64,000 nt of DNA. Source: Owenia fusiformis. Taxonomy: Eukaryota; Annelida; Polychaeta; Sabellida; Oweniidae. This document shows positions 50,701-61,370 of this stretch, piece by piece (position 1 is the stretch's first letter; every line of letters begins with the position of its first letter). A model generated the notes under the pieces. That model was not told where the DNA came from, searched no databases, and worked only from the letters and a program-made list of their open reading frames with translations. A program made the position numbers and the translations under genes. Where the stretch lies: positions 5,518,001 to 5,582,000 of the forward strand of contig CAIIXF020000001.1 of assembly GCA_903813345.2 (NCBI GenBank), given 5' to 3'.

Positions 50701-51247
50701 TCCAGTTGATCCTCAGTGATTTTATCAATGACCAACTGCCATGCTTGATAAATGAATATCTGTTCATTTATCTAGGACATATTATACAATAATAATGCAT
50801 TAAATGCATTTGTTGATGTTTCATGTAAAAGTTCACAATGATCATGGCCGCTTACAGTTAGACAAGGGTTAACTGTGATGTAATCTTCATAGTAGATTCA
50901 TGTATAATTGATGGTAGTCATTTCATCAAATTGATAAATATACTTAATGTATGCCAATTGATTAATGGAAGGCCAGAATCAATATGTTTTAGTTATTATT
51001 TTAAACTGCCAAGCATTTTTTAAACATCTTATTTGTGATTTAAATACAGGTATTTTAAACTACACTGATTTGTGCATTATATTCAATAGTTTGCATTCAA
51101 TGCTCATCTTCTTTTCTGCAGGCAAAGGTGTCAGGCAGTAAATCCGAGAATAATTTTGAAGAAGTCTTGAACAACACAGCCAATGAAAATGCTTCAGGAG
51201 GCTCTGGCAGCACGTCTCCACTTCCCGAAGAAAAAGTCCCGCTATAA
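35750..51247 (+). CDS. TPD52: Tumour protein D52 family (TPD52/TPD52L), at least eight exons; 5' exon not found
   Basis: The coding exons are 35750-35901, 36099-36247, 37288-37347, 41493-41594, 41976-42036, 42792-42827, 45107-45181 and 51122-51247 (stop TAA 51245-51247). All have AG/GT borders and matching phases. Family landmarks appear in order: a coiled coil (EIDRKRQEDEWKKDLEKLEEE, then ITTLRQVLGAK), KLGITPMAELK (vertebrate KLGINSLQELK), AYQKT with AGQKTGEAFSKLG, NSESFKSFEDRV (vertebrate NSPTFKSFEEKV), and the tail NNFEEVLNNTAN...PLPEEK. D52 proteins are small cytosolic coiled-coil proteins that form homo- and heteromers and take part in vesicle traffic. The first exon seen needs one base from an upstream exon with the start codon, not located. 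The TPD52 symbol stands for the family; invertebrates usually have one member. Confidence 0.93.
36690..36825. mobile_element. Truncated copy of the CACTGGCGGATC MITE family
   Basis: The end GGATCTGCCAGTG matches the family terminus of 12905. The interior GGGCCCAGAAAAAA and GGCCTTTTTGGGGCC words also match. The opposite terminus is missing. It lies in a TPD52 intron. Confidence 0.65.
37288..37347 (+). CDS. TPD52: TPD52 60 nt cassette-type exon
   Basis: The exon has exactly 20 codons with phase 2 at both ends, so it can be kept or skipped without a frame change. It encodes YQKTNEKLKQFNEKITSSEA. The next exon (41493) also begins YQKT in the same phase, with the same GGTACCA at its acceptor, which suggests exon duplication. 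Inclusion or skipping is inference. Confidence 0.75.
38294..38420 (+). mobile_element. 5' part of a HINE-like element in a TPD52 intron
   Basis: It starts TTATCCCAGAAAATGTAG, then GGGATATAGAGAAGC, TCCGTCCATCCG and an ATAATTCAAAAACTGG-type segment, as in the 21588 element. The 3' end was not located. Confidence 0.6.
38761..38826 (+). repeat. Three perfect 22 bp tandem repeats
   Basis: Units of CTTTTTTGTGTGTTTTTGTT plus TT start at 38761, 38783 and 38805 with no differences. A fourth, broken unit follows. Confidence 0.9.
39415..40070. mobile_element. TIR element with TATTCTCTCTAATA ends in a TPD52 intron
   Basis: The left end is TATTCTCTCTAATAAACGCAC; the right end read inward is TATTCTCTCTAATAGGTGCAC. 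The interior repeats TTAATTTGG(T/C)G several times on both strands. The 75-residue frame at 39692 belongs to this repeat. Confidence 0.7.
40787..41374. repeat. Palindrome-ended repeat with TTGACCT-type interior
   Basis: It begins with a perfect 14 bp arm palindrome (TTATGTCACCACTA, AA, TAGTGGTGACATAA; 40787-40816). It ends near GGGTGGTGACATTTTGTCATG. The interior has CAAATCTGACTTGAGATTTG and CTTCTCAAGGTCAAAAAATG tandem words. The same ends and interior recur at 60947. Confidence 0.65.
42342..42523. mobile_element. 182 bp MITE with TTAA duplication in a TPD52 intron
   Basis: TIRs are GGAGAGTAGAAGGGATAG and CTATCCCTTCTACTTCC. TTAA flanks both sides (42338-42341 and 42524-42527). Confidence 0.85.
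42792..42827 (+). CDS. TPD52: TPD52 36 nt cassette-type exon
   Basis: Twelve codons (RSQSLGGIRQRM) lie between TTACCAG and GTGAGT, phase 0 at both ends. The position corresponds to the alternatively used, Arg/Ser-rich segment of vertebrate TPD52-like proteins. Coding use is supported by the splice signals and phase. Confidence 0.65.
43515..45106. other. TPD52 intron, no feature recognised
   Basis: This is AT-rich sequence with no exon, repeat boundary or RNA gene that I could support. Confidence 0.4.
45107..45181 (+). CDS. TPD52: TPD52 75 nt cassette-type exon
   Basis: Twenty-five codons (LKRGFSLNSSTSMNISDLTY, then PDIIE) lie between TTGCAG and GTACCC, phase 0 at both ends. The Ser/Thr-rich content is unlike the core D52 domain. 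The weak donor GTACCC fits optional use. Confidence 0.6.
46397..46976 (+). mobile_element. HINE-like element in a TPD52 intron
   Basis: It starts TTATCCCAATGGACGAAG with GGGATATAG. It has the internal CTATAACTCAAAAAGCAGTGG unit and ends TGGAATTTGCTACTC...CTCA. The short frames at 46145-46988 fall in and around it. Confidence 0.65.
47051..47302 (+). mobile_element. Short (252 bp) HINE-like element
   Basis: It starts TTATCCCACCGAAAGAAG and ends GGGATTGGCTACTATTTGTG plus GAGTTGCTGTTTCCTAG. Most internal repeats are missing. Confidence 0.7.
47303..48957. other. TPD52 intron, no gene recognised
   Basis: Near 47769-47830 and 48660-48710 are mirror-related blocks: GAATGCTCTAAAAA with CACCTGTGACATGCACCTTCG, and CGCAGGTGCAGGTC with TTTTTTAGAGCATTC. 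This suggests a long foldback of roughly 950 bp. Internal pairing was not traced. Confidence 0.45.
48958..49992 (+). mobile_element. HINE-like element interrupted by a nested insertion
   Basis: The 5' end is TTATCCCATGAAACAAAG with GGGGGTATATAG; the 3' end is GATGGGATTAGCTACGCCTT, GGCGT, then TGCTGTTTTCTAG. Positions 49019-49832 do not belong to the family and split it. Confidence 0.7.
49019..49832. mobile_element. GAACG-rich TIR element nested in a HINE-like copy
   Basis: The inverted ends read TAACCCTACTATCACACC on the left and TAACCCCCCTATCACACC on the right, and both continue AAACTAGTTCT. The outermost TTA/TAA may instead be a TTA target duplication. The interior contains two related halves about 387 bp apart (from 49027 and 49414). 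GAACG occurs at least 13 times and CGTTC at least five times, far above the local background. The 66- and 106-residue frames here have no protein character. Confidence 0.7.
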
Positions 51248-52007
51248 TAAACACTCCATAGACTCCAGACCTTGAAGGACACAAACTTTGTAAGGGTGAT
51301 TCATGAAGAATTACCAGATTGCAGCCAAACCAGTTTTACTTATCATTGTAAAAACAATTTATGGTACTGGTACATTTTAATGGCATAAATATATAAACAT
51401 GTTACACTGCTAAATGTGGACCGGGATAATGCCTTCCTTAACTTGGTATGTGGTTTTGAAATTATATTCCATATATCTTCAATGTCTTATTCGTGTAAAA
51501 CTGGGAATTGTACCTTCTAATGGTATCATCCATTTATAATTTTCTACTTCATTTCAATATTTTTGAGTTACAACATTAAATGTAAAATGTAGTGTTGCAT
51601 ATACATGTACATGCTATTATTTTATTATTACTACTAAGCCTTCATATGAAGCTGGTTAAGCTATCTATATGATATTATATTCTTCCATCCAGTCACTATT
51701 GAGCATAAGTCACTTAGGGTAATATTGGCAACTAAAACTATTTGAATGATTGAAAAGTATTTGCTCAAATTATGCAGGTAGTGCTTCACAGAAAAACTTA
51801 GATTTGGAATAATGAAAGTGAAAGTGTTTGTTTTAAGGTGCTGCCTAACATAAAATTCAGAATTTGTGATTTGACTATGAATCTAGACAATTTTTAGTGA
51901 CAAAATTAGTTTGACTTGTGTACATGTATGTTTAGTACATTGAACAGCTGCATCCTTCCTTTGCTTCGTCTGTTCCAATTTATCAATTGACCAATTGATG
52001 AAATAAA
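51248..52007 (+). other. TPD52: TPD52 3'UTR with candidate AATAAA at 52002-52007
   Basis: This is about 750 nt of non-coding sequence after the stop. AATAAA at 52002-52007 is a plausible signal; others follow further on. Confidence 0.45.
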
Positions 52008-52507
52008 AATGTTAAATCTGAATTTGTAATTTCCATGTATGATTTTTCAACATTTAGTGCAATGATTAATCCAGTGTGAATTATGCGTTGTTTTAATGCA
52101 TTTTCAACTCTGCATAAAAGTTATTTTGCTATTCATTCCTGGAAATTAAGTCTGAGTCGAGTTCTAAGCCATGAGCTATGAACCTCAAACTCAGGCTTAT
52201 TGGTGAATTTAATGTACAAATTTGAATGTGTGTAAAAAGCTTTGTATAAATTAGTCTATCCTCCAATTACAGGGCATTATTCATGTAGTACACATGTACA
52301 TGTTTATAATGATAATCTACAAAATCATGCCAGTGAGCCAATTTTTGATCTTGAGATCCTGTACTTGGAGAAATTAACAATTCTTACCGTGCATTATAAT
52401 AATAAAAAGAAACTATGCTTATAGGCTGTGTGATTATGAATCAACGTCTAGTAATGATCAATGCAAGATATCTATGTATTAGAAATTAGTGAAATAATCA
52501 ATAATAT

Positions 52508-53156
52508 TATGCCATCGAACAAAGTTCGTAGGGATATAGAGAAGCTGTCCATCTATCCGTTTGTTCATTTGTCCAGGCAATAACTCAAATACCGGTTGAC
52601 AGATTTGGTTTAAATTTGAATTAAATAAAAAATATAATCTTTGATAACTCAAATACCAGTCAACGGATTTGGTTCAAATTGTATATACTGATGCCATATG
52701 GACATAGAAATCTGCTCAAGAAGGAATCTTCAAAATTACTTATGAATTTAAAATGGTCCCCTTATTTGATTTAAAATATATTTTTTGATAACTTAATACC
52801 TTTTTCAGATTTGGTTCATATTTTATGTGCAGATTGGCTAAGGACTCTGGCCAAGAAGAAATGCTAAATTCAAAATACTGCCATTTCTCAAGAAAATTAT
52901 GATAACACAAATACCAGTTACCAGATTTCTGAGATTTGGTCCAAATTTTATGCGCTAATGTTTTATGGACACACAGCCATAAGAACTCTGATCAAGAAAG
53001 AATTTAATATATGACAGCATGTCACATCATAGGTGTAGATTTTGCCAAAAGGAGACAATGCTGCTGTACTCTTTCCTGGTTATTTCTATCATGTAATGTC
53101 CAAAAATATGTTTTGTTTGGTGGAATTTGTTACTCCGTGGAGTTGCTGTTTTCAAG
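52508..53156 (+). mobile_element. HINE-like element downstream of TPD52
   Basis: It starts TTATGCCATCGAACAAAG with GGGATATAGAGAAGCTG. The internal TTTGATAACTCAAATACC units occur twice. It ends GGAATTTGTTACTCCGTGG, then GTTTTCAAG. Confidence 0.65.
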
Positions 53157-53655
53157 TTATTGCAAGGTAAAGATTGAAGAGTTAAGCTCTGCAATTTAAG
53201 ATTGCACGAATCACCCTGTTTCCTGTATCCACACCTCCTTCAACTGGCTGGAGTCTGATATCAGCCATTGTTTTTTGTGATCACCCAGTAATTATGTCCG
53301 TATCCATCCAGGTTACTAGGCTTTTAAACCCTATTTTTCCAATTTTGCCTCATAAGAGGTTGCCATGAGAATGAGGGTGATTCATGTTATCGAAAAGTGT
53401 TATTCAAATAATGGTTATATATCAGTATGTATTGATGTAATTGTAAATTATACATATGTTACTCAAATGGGTTTGAGGGATGTTAAATAGTGCAATCTGT
53501 TGAACATGTATATAGTGAGGGATAAGGTAGTAAAGTTAAATATATATGATATAACAATAACAGATGATGGAAACCAAATATGAAAGTATTGTCTCTGTTT
53601 AACATTCCGCTGTATTAATAGGAGAAATTGAGTATGACCTAATAGGTGTCACTGT

Positions 53656-54337
53656 ATCACTGTGTAGAGTATGCATCTTACACTGCAGGGGTGCAACCAG
53701 CTTTCAGTCAAGGGGGTGTGATTGTGGCATAAGCGAGCCAAACAAATTTTTCTTTAAGATATAATCTGAATTTTACAACAATTGATGCAACTTCCTTCAA
53801 AAATGAGCTGGAAGCTTCAAATAAAAAACATTTTAAAGCTCTTCTTCTATCTAATGGTTCTGTTTTCATTAGTTATGGGGGAGTGTGTTCGCAGACCATC
53901 GCACCCCCCCCCCCCCTGGCTATGCCTGTGTACTGTAATCACCTCACACTGTGTATTCACATTACACTGTGTAGTGTTTACACCTTATGGTGTGTAGAGT
54001 ATACACAATAGAGACATCTTGCACCATGTAGAGAATGCACATGTGTGAACTGTGTAGAGTATGTACCTTACACCATGAAGAGTATGCTCTTTGCACCATG
54101 TAGGATGAATCTTATATTATGGAGAGTATCCATGAAGAGTATGCACTTAACACTGTGTAAAGGATGCGCACCTTTTAGAATATGCACTTTACGATGTATT
54201 GAAGATAGATGATGCTCCTTATACAGTGTAGGGTACACATTTTACCCCATTTAAGGTAGGCATGTGCACCTTACACATTGTATAGTATGTGCTTTTGCAC
54301 CATCTAGAGTATGCATCTTACACCATGTAGCATCTAG
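53656..54337. repeat. Degenerate 26-30 bp minisatellite (ACCATGTAGAGTATGCA family)
   Basis: The words TGTAGAGTATGCA, CACCATGTAG and CTTACAC return irregularly through the segment, roughly every 26-30 bp. They are interrupted by the element at 53686-53928. No frame is kept. Confidence 0.7.
53686..53928. mobile_element. CAGG...CCTG element inside the minisatellite
   Basis: The left end is CAGGGGTGCAACCAG; the right end read inward is CAGGCATAGCCAGG. A C-run lies next to the right end. The termini resemble those of the 11314 MITE. No clear target duplication is visible. Confidence 0.6.
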
Positions 54338-54959
54338 ATTGATATTACCGCGTTTAGATAGTTGTAGTGTTTAGACTCTAGTCAAAAATTTATCTTCTGT
54401 TTGATCAAGAAAATATTCAAAAACCGAAATAGAACTTTATATATTTTATCAAAGTATATGCAATAGCTCATTCAAATCCCAAACCACCATGATAAGAAAT
54501 GTAAATTGGCAAGTTACAGTAATATTGAGCAAGAATAATGTAAGATGCACTGACCAAACAACACTTCAATTTTGTTATTGTCACTACAGTGATGTAGTGA
54601 ATAAATATTGTATCATATTTTTCACAACTTACAAATAATCTGTTGTCTGAATGCGATACAATTAATGATTTAATAAATTCAAATAGATTGAATATATTTC
54701 AATATTATGTGTCTTCTTTGTTAAAGATGTAAAAGGGAAATTCATAGATATGTGGATTGTGGAAGAAGTTTGGCCACTTCCTATATAAAGTTATCATAAG
54801 CCTTCTTTGTTTTTTGAGGTCTCAAATATTTCATATTTATGTACTCCTAAATTATTTGAAAGCTTTGGATACATAGTATCTTAATATATACACGATTCCA
54901 TGTTCCATTCTAAGGCAGACCTGATTTGATCATGGAAGGTCAAGGCCATAGCATTTTTG

Positions 54960-55268
54960 CCCCAGGTATCATTAAAAAGAAAAATAAGCCATTTGTAGTG
55001 CAAATTACATGTGTTTTCAACAAAAATAGCTTATCAAAGCGCACTAACACTCACATAAGTCTTTTTAAAGACATGACGTTTTATTGCAATCGAACTCCTG
55101 TGGAGCACTAGCAACAAGGCGATACTGTTGACACACACCATTAGCCAACAAGATTGACATACCATAATCAGAGGTGTAAGTGCGCTTGAATGAGATGTTT
55201 TTGTTGAAAACGTGTGACCATGTAATTCGCACCGCATCTAGGCATATTGTTTTTCGTGATACCTGGGG
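54960..55268. mobile_element. Foldback element with CCCCAGGTATCA ends
   Basis: The left arm starts CCCCAGGTATCATTAAAAAG; the right arm read inward starts CCCCAGGTATCACGAAAAAC. They pair for about 100 bp through GTTTTCAACAAAAA and GCGCACT. The opposed short frames at 54926-55334 come from the arms. Confidence 0.75.
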
Positions 55269-55411
55269 GGAAAACTTGGGGGGAAATATTATGGAATTCT
55301 CTAGCGCCACAGACAGTTCAAAAACACAGCCCAAAGGTGTGCATCACTCTAATTAGTACTTATAAAGGACTTAAATGAATTCCAAATCCAGTTCATGAAC
55401 AATAACAATGA

Positions 55412-55668
55412 GCCAGATGCCAGTAGGTAGTTACCAGTTTCAACACTAGGTGGCTATTTCGACACAGATTACTTGACAGATATAGTTACAGAAAATTACC
55501 TTAATTTGAATAGTGATCAGGTTAAATGGATCATATGAAAGTATGTCCAGTTTTTGTGATTTTATAACATGGTCTCTGCAGATTCTACCCAACCAAGAAG
55601 TTATTGAATATTTGATGACATCGATTTTTGGGGGGATTTGCATCTATCGCAAGTGGATGTGGAGACTC
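55412..55668 (+). repeat. Diverged copy of the GATGCGAGTAG element
   Basis: It contains AGTAGGTAGTTACCAGTTTC with CACTAGGTGGCT, and GTGATTTTATAACATGG, in the order seen at 31692. It ends near GCATCTATCGCAAGTGG. Confidence 0.6.
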
Positions 55669-57516
55669 CTCATATGGAATATTTCGTGTTGAGTTGACTG
55701 GAGTTCAGTCTCACCTGGCAATGATGTTACAGTATTGATCCCTGAATCCAGCCAAGAAAATATTTCAAAGATCTGACCAGATAATGAATGATGAATAAAC
55801 AATCTGATTGGTTGAGAATATTAAGCTGATGTTGAATGTGATTTCAAAGTCCCTTGATTGACTATGTCATCCTATTAGTGTTATAATATACATACATGGT
55901 GATCAAAAAACGGAAACCCTGCATTTTCCTCATATCTCAGTCATTACTCCCTGATATTTGACACAAGTGTACATCATTTGATTTTCTACCACCCTACCAC
56001 ATTTCATGACCATCAGACTGACGCATGTTGCAGGACTTTGAACAACATGCTCCAGGTGAGGCCATCATCGCGCTGTAGACAAACCTGCAGTTTTATTAGA
56101 GGAGTACTGATACAAGAAAAAAACTTCATTATATAATACATGATTTTATTTCTACTCAAGTAATAGATGTACAAAACAGCTTTATTTGACATAATAATGT
56201 GACACTATCATAAATATGTGTAGCTATAACTATTCTTGTAAAGAAAGAGAGCTTTCTTGAACAATGATAAAACAGTATGTGACACTTCTTTATTAACAAA
56301 TACATAGAAAAATAGATTTTAAGATTTTAGATAAGCAGATTAAGCTTATTGCAGATAAGCTTTACTATGGCTGATAGCCTATCTTGTGCGTAGATTTTAC
56401 CCATTTAATTGTTTTAGCAGAATTGTCATCACTACTCTCCATCTAGTTGTTTTCCACTGACATAATACCATAATGTACCAACAGTCCAACATGGATGTTT
56501 TTCTGGGGCTTTTTTCTTTTTTCTCTCAATTTACAAATTCAATTTGGCTTGATGATGTAGCAAATGTTCCAGTTTTAACAGAATGAGAAAATAGCTTCAC
56601 TGGAAGGTGTTTATTTCAGACAAATCCATTGAAAAAAAGGTGTACTATCTATTAAAGAAAAAAATGAATTCATTATTGTTCAGATCTTTGGTGTACCTTA
56701 AATAAAGTTTATAATACTAAGGGGTTAGAAAATAGACATTGATAAGAACTGATATGAGCCCAAAATATTCTAAAATTGAAACTTGCCAGCTTACTAGATC
56801 TGATACTACCTTTAATTCTAAATGACTGGTGAATATAGGGTATGAAACTACAGTATATTATAATGGTTCTATTCTAAAATTACAAGATCTACAAGCATGC
56901 AATAATAAAACCTTAATCCATGATACAAGTCATGTAAACAATGATACAATGCCTTTCTTTAAGAATATCTGACATCAGTTTTGAAATAATATATGTAACA
57001 AAACAAAGCAATGTGTGACTGTAACAATAGCATTGTCAGACACATTAAGTCATTAGAAAGTATAGTAATGACATAGGTTTCAATATTTGAACATTATTCA
57101 CATATACAGTAAAATAAAAGCGAAATTCTGCAATATGTGAATCTCCATTATGGCATTTTCAGATATGTTTAACAAGGGAAGAAAAGTGATGCTTTAAGCC
57201 TATTGTCACTCTACTATACCTAACCCCTAGAAATACATAAGATATTCTATTTGTCTAATTGTATTGTTTAGTATATTTTTGAAAGTACCTTATTAACATC
57301 TAACAGTCCTCCAATAAACCATTCATAAGGAATACACACATAAAAACAAATCACATAATCATTACTAATAAGCCAAATGGGTTGCTCATGAACACCAAAT
57401 GCAAGGTATAGTAGAGTGATTGTTATATCCGTCATCAGTTTTTAATTTTACCAAAATCTGCATATACCAGTACATGTATAAAAAAAAAATATTACAATAA
57501 ATATGACAGACATGTT
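55669..57516. other. Intergenic or zinc-finger 3'UTR, no gene recognised
   Basis: Near 55893-55920 the sequence GGTGATCAAAAAACGGAAACC resembles a DNA-transposon terminus, but its partner was not found. Part of the interval may be 3'UTR of the gene at 57587. Confidence 0.4.
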
Positions 57517-57522
57517 TTTATT
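57517..57522 (-). terminator. Proximal poly(A) signal of the long zinc-finger exon
   Basis: TTTATT on + reads AATAAA on the minus strand, about 65 nt after the stop at 57587-57589. More distal signals exist. Confidence 0.45.
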
Positions 57523-57586
57523 ATATAAAATTAAAGGCATGAATCATTCTACTTTTTGCCTCCAAGAGCACATCCAAGAAATGTAT

Positions 57587-60342
57587 CTATATGTTCATCA
57601 AATGATCTGGGATATTATTTGGTTGATACCCAGTAAATGATTCATTCTTAATTGTCTGACTCCCTGGTGTAGATTTATGTTTTCGGTATTTCCCTCTTTT
57701 GTATCCACTTGCCCTACGTTTGGCCAATTGCACAGTTTTCCTGGCTCCATTAAACACGTAACCTTGACCTCTCATACGATTCCTCATTTCCACTTCCATA
57801 TGTCGCTCAAGGTCGCAACGTTTAATAAAAGCCCTATCGCATATATTGCACATGAACTGTTTTGTCTTGTGAAAAAATAAATGCTGTTCGATTTTGTCAA
57901 GTCGTTTTGACCTATAGGGACACAATTTACATTCATACATTTCCCTATTATTAACGTTGACCAGAGAGTATGACTGAAATATTGCATCTGAATGTTCATG
58001 TTTCACCGCTTTGTGGCCCAATACATGGGCCTCATAACATTCTGGGGACCTTGTCTTATAGCTACACATTCTGCAAGGGATCTCTGTACTTAGCATCTTT
58101 AACTTAGTGGAGTTAGCTGGACTTGTACTTGATGTCACCATGACATCTGCAGATGTCACCATAGCATCAACTAAGTCACCTGTTGTCTGATTTGATTCTG
58201 ATGGTGAGATTGATGTGAAACTTGATGTAGAAGGAAGGCTTTCATTGATGTCATTCTTTTCTTGAGTTTTATTCTTATGAATTAGTCCTAGCATGGTTAA
58301 CAAACGATCATTTTTATTCTTTGACTCAGAAGTGTTTTCATCAATTTGAGAGTCTGCCTCCTTATGTTTAGAGTCCTCATATTCCTGGATTGCACCAAGC
58401 TCCCCTTCACTAATGACATTTTCATTTTTGGTTGGTAATTGATTTGACATAACTCCATTTTCAGTTGGGTCCTTTGGTATTTGATTATCAACAGAAACAT
58501 CCATCTTGATCTCTTCATTGTTGTGTTGATTAGGGATTTCAAGTGATACATTCTCATCTTCTATTGATTCACCTTTATCTATATTATCAGTAGTGGTTGC
58601 TGCTTCAATATCATTAGAATCAGACCCTTTCACAGTTTCTGTTTTTTCAACTTGATTTATCTCTGTACGAGGTACACTATTCTTTGGGTTTTCCTTACCA
58701 GGTCCCTGTAGTTTTGTCATCCCACCCACATTGATCTTGTATACAACATTATTTTTGGGTTCTGGTTTATTTTTCAACATCACTATTGCATTTCTATTGG
58801 CAAATAGCTCAACCGTATTATCACCTTGATACTTACACTTAAAATGACCAGTCTTTATACATTTGTTCTTGGTAATAGTCTCCAGTCTTGCAGTATTATT
58901 GGTAAGTTCTAATCCATCATTGATATCTGTTTGTTCTTGTTTTTGTTTCTTTTTCACCAGTTTGGGTATTATTTGTACTTCTTTGTAGAGAATGTTTTGT
59001 GACATTTTCAGAGCTGATTCTGGGCTGTAACTTTGGGACTCCTCAGTTGCTATATATCCCTTGCCTCCATGTTGGATTCCGTGTTTCACTTTGCACTCTT
59101 CAAGGTGAATCTTTAAATTGTCTTTCGCCACAAATATCATGTTGCATAATAAGCACTTGAATGCAACAGTTGATTTAGGAACACCAAACTTGTCAACTGT
59201 TACCTGTAACAGTTGCCCAGTTGTTGTTTTTACTTGCTTTACACATGTGTAACTCTTCTCAGATGGAGGCTTTTGTGCATCGAACATACTTCTCATAGTT
59301 TGAAATCTGCCACCGGGATCCCTTGGTTTGTTCATAGCAATAGATGACTGCACCGTTGAACCACCTGGGGCCATCACAAGCTTTGTTTTGTGTTCTTTCT
59401 CGACATGATAACGAATAGCCTGTTCTGATACAAACATGTGTTTACAATACATACATACAAACATGCACTTCTTCGAAGTATTCCCATGCTCTGGAGAACT
59501 GAAGGGGATATGTTTTATAGGTACATGATTGGTGGGCTGAATGTAGGAAAAATCTGATGTCACTGACCCAGCTACTGACACAATCTTTGGAGAGAAATCA
59601 CTGATATCACTCACATTATGTGATAGTTGCCCTGTATCCTGACACACTGCAGAGGCTTGTATTAATAATGGAGAGGTCGGTGCTGATATTGCAGATGTTG
59701 TTAACACAGCAGATGCTGGTGATGATATAACAGGTACTGCTGGGCCATCAGGGATATCTAGTGATGGCACATGTTTGACTTCTCTATTTGTACTCTTGCA
59801 TAGCACCCCTAGCATCTCATTTGCAGTTAAACTGTGTGTCTCCAAATGTTTAAAGAATCGTACTGTGCTATTAGATTTGAAGCCACAGGTTGGGCATTCA
59901 GACGCATGATCCGGATGTATTGTCCTCAAATGCTTCTCAAATGAATTCAAACTAGTTGAGTTATACTTACAATCGTTATAGTAAGGACATTCATAGTAAT
60001 ATTTCTCATGTGTATCAACATGCCGTACAAAATCAGATAAATATAACATAGCTTTGTCGCACACTGGACAGATATAGTTGCCATTATGTGATTGCATGTG
60101 CATATCATACCTGACTTTTTGATTGGTTTTATATTTACACCTAACACAATTATAAGTCCATGCCCCCTGGTGTGGTTTCCTAGGGCCTCCGATCCAATCA
60201 TTTTCTGGACCTGGATAATAGTCTTGAGATTCACCAATATATGAATTGTCATATGGCATGTTGGGGTATTGAGGCTCTGCTTTAATTTCCAGGGACGGGT
60301 CATCAGGGCTGGCCCAGATTGAAGAGTCCATAAGAGAACTCG
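57587..60342 (-). CDS. Multi-C2H2 zinc-finger protein, large 3' exon
   Basis: The exon begins after TTATTTCAG at 60342 and is open to the stop at 57587-57589. The first ATG at 60331 gives 914 residues. It holds nine C2H2-like fingers. Four are clustered near the N-terminus: C62/C65/H78/H82, C88/C91/H104/H108, C115/C121/H134/H139 and C146/C149/H162/H166. Two sit in the middle (VCMYC...HVEKEH; KCLLC...H). Three lie near the C-terminus (CRMC...HVLGH, CKLC...HLFFH, CNIC...RHMEVEM, whose last His is lost). Long Ser/Asn/Glu-rich linkers separate them, and the tail is basic (KRRASGYKRGKYRKHK). A nuclear DNA-binding regulator is likely; the orthologue is not named. The frame is also open for the 11 nt before the ATG, and the acceptor phase fits the donor at 61797, so this may be the 3' exon of the gene beginning right of the window. 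Confidence 0.85.
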
Positions 60343-60409
60343 CTGAAATAACAATGCATTAACAATGCATTAACATGACAAGGTGGAGGAGGTAGATTAA
60401 ACAAACTCA

Positions 60410-60415
60410 TTTATT
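60410..60415 (-). terminator. Poly(A) signal after the short terminal exon
   Basis: TTTATT on + (AATAAA on the minus strand) lies about 195 nt past the stop at 60609. It comes just before the acceptor at 60343, as expected for an intronic alternative terminal exon. Confidence 0.55.
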
Positions 60416-60608
60416 TCATATAAACTTCATTTTACAAGTATATAACATGACATTTTGTACATGACTTGTGCATAAAAACAACATTATGATTCATCAAAGT
60501 AAATTATTGGGCCTCGATAAGAGCATGAGATTAGCATGATCTTAAGTGCAAACTAATAACTAAGGTGGCTAGTTAATTCACAAATATGTAAAAAGACTAG
60601 TAAATTCA

Positions 60609-60877
60609 CTAACATGTCAACGTTCTTGTCCTCCCTGATCTTCTTACTCCATCAATCGCTTCAGAATTCACGTTCCTGACAGATGATGGTCTATAGCTGG
60701 GGTCCTCATGGTTTAAACCCATTCTGCTGCGTCGTGGAGACAAGCCCTTTTCACTGGGACCACCATCAGATGGAGTCGAGGTATAACCAGGACCAGGCCA
60801 AAGACCTCCAGTGCGTTGTGGGGAATGCAATGTGTTGATACTTTCTTCATCAATATCCATTTCATCATCACCCTGGT
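60609..60877 (-). CDS. Short alternative C-terminal exon of the zinc-finger locus
   Basis: The acceptor is TTTTTTTTAG; the exon starts at 60877 with AC, completing a Gly-Asp junction with the G at the end of the 61797 exon. It encodes DQGDDEMDIDEESINTLHS and more, through a Ser/Pro/Gly-rich stretch to RRSGRTRTLTC and TAG at 60609-60611 (about 90 residues). It has no zinc finger. With its own AATAAA it gives a complete short isoform. It is also conceivable that this is simply the normal last exon and 57587-60342 a separate gene. Confidence 0.75.
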
Positions 60878-60946
60878 CTAAAAAAAACAAAATAGATATA
60901 TACTTTGTAATTCAATTTGCTACAGTTTTAAAGACAAGGCATTAAC

Positions 60947-61370
60947 ATGACAAAATGTCACCACCTGGTAAGCAAATGGTTAAAAAATTTGGTCAATTTG
61001 AAGCAAATTCGAAAAAGACCTTCTTGACCTTTTTTGACCTTGAGAAAGCCATTGAAGGTCAAATCTCAAGTCAGATTTGGGCTTCTGAGAACTTGTAGAT
61101 GGTTTTGAAAATCTCAAATCTCAAGTCAGAGAACTTGTATCTCAATAATGATTTTGAAAAAGAATTTGGTCAAATCGAAGCAAGTTCGAAAAATACCCTT
61201 TTGACCTTGAGGTAAAATCTCAAATCTGAAGTTCGATTTGAACTTCTAAGAACTAGTAGTTGATTTGAAAAATTGATTAATTTGAATCAAGTTCGAAAAA
61301 GGTCTTTTTGAACCAGAGGAGGTCTTTTAAGGTCACATCTAAAGTCGGATTTGAACTTCTGAGAACTTGT
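60947..61370. repeat. TGACAAAATGTCACCACC-ended tandem repeat in an intron
   Basis: It starts ATGACAAAATGTCACCACC. It then repeats GAAGCAAGTTCGAAAAA-, TTGACCTTGAG- and TCAGATTTGGGCTTCTGAG-type words about every 110-125 bp. It is the same family as 40787-41374 in reverse. Just after it, TACAGGGTGTTCAAGAAACA resembles a mariner-type terminus. Confidence 0.65.

Noticed and set aside
60641-60650. Cryptic donor GGA|GTAAGA in the short zinc-finger exon
   Set aside because: Splicing from it to the acceptor at 60342 would put the 914-codon exon out of frame, so it cannot link the two.
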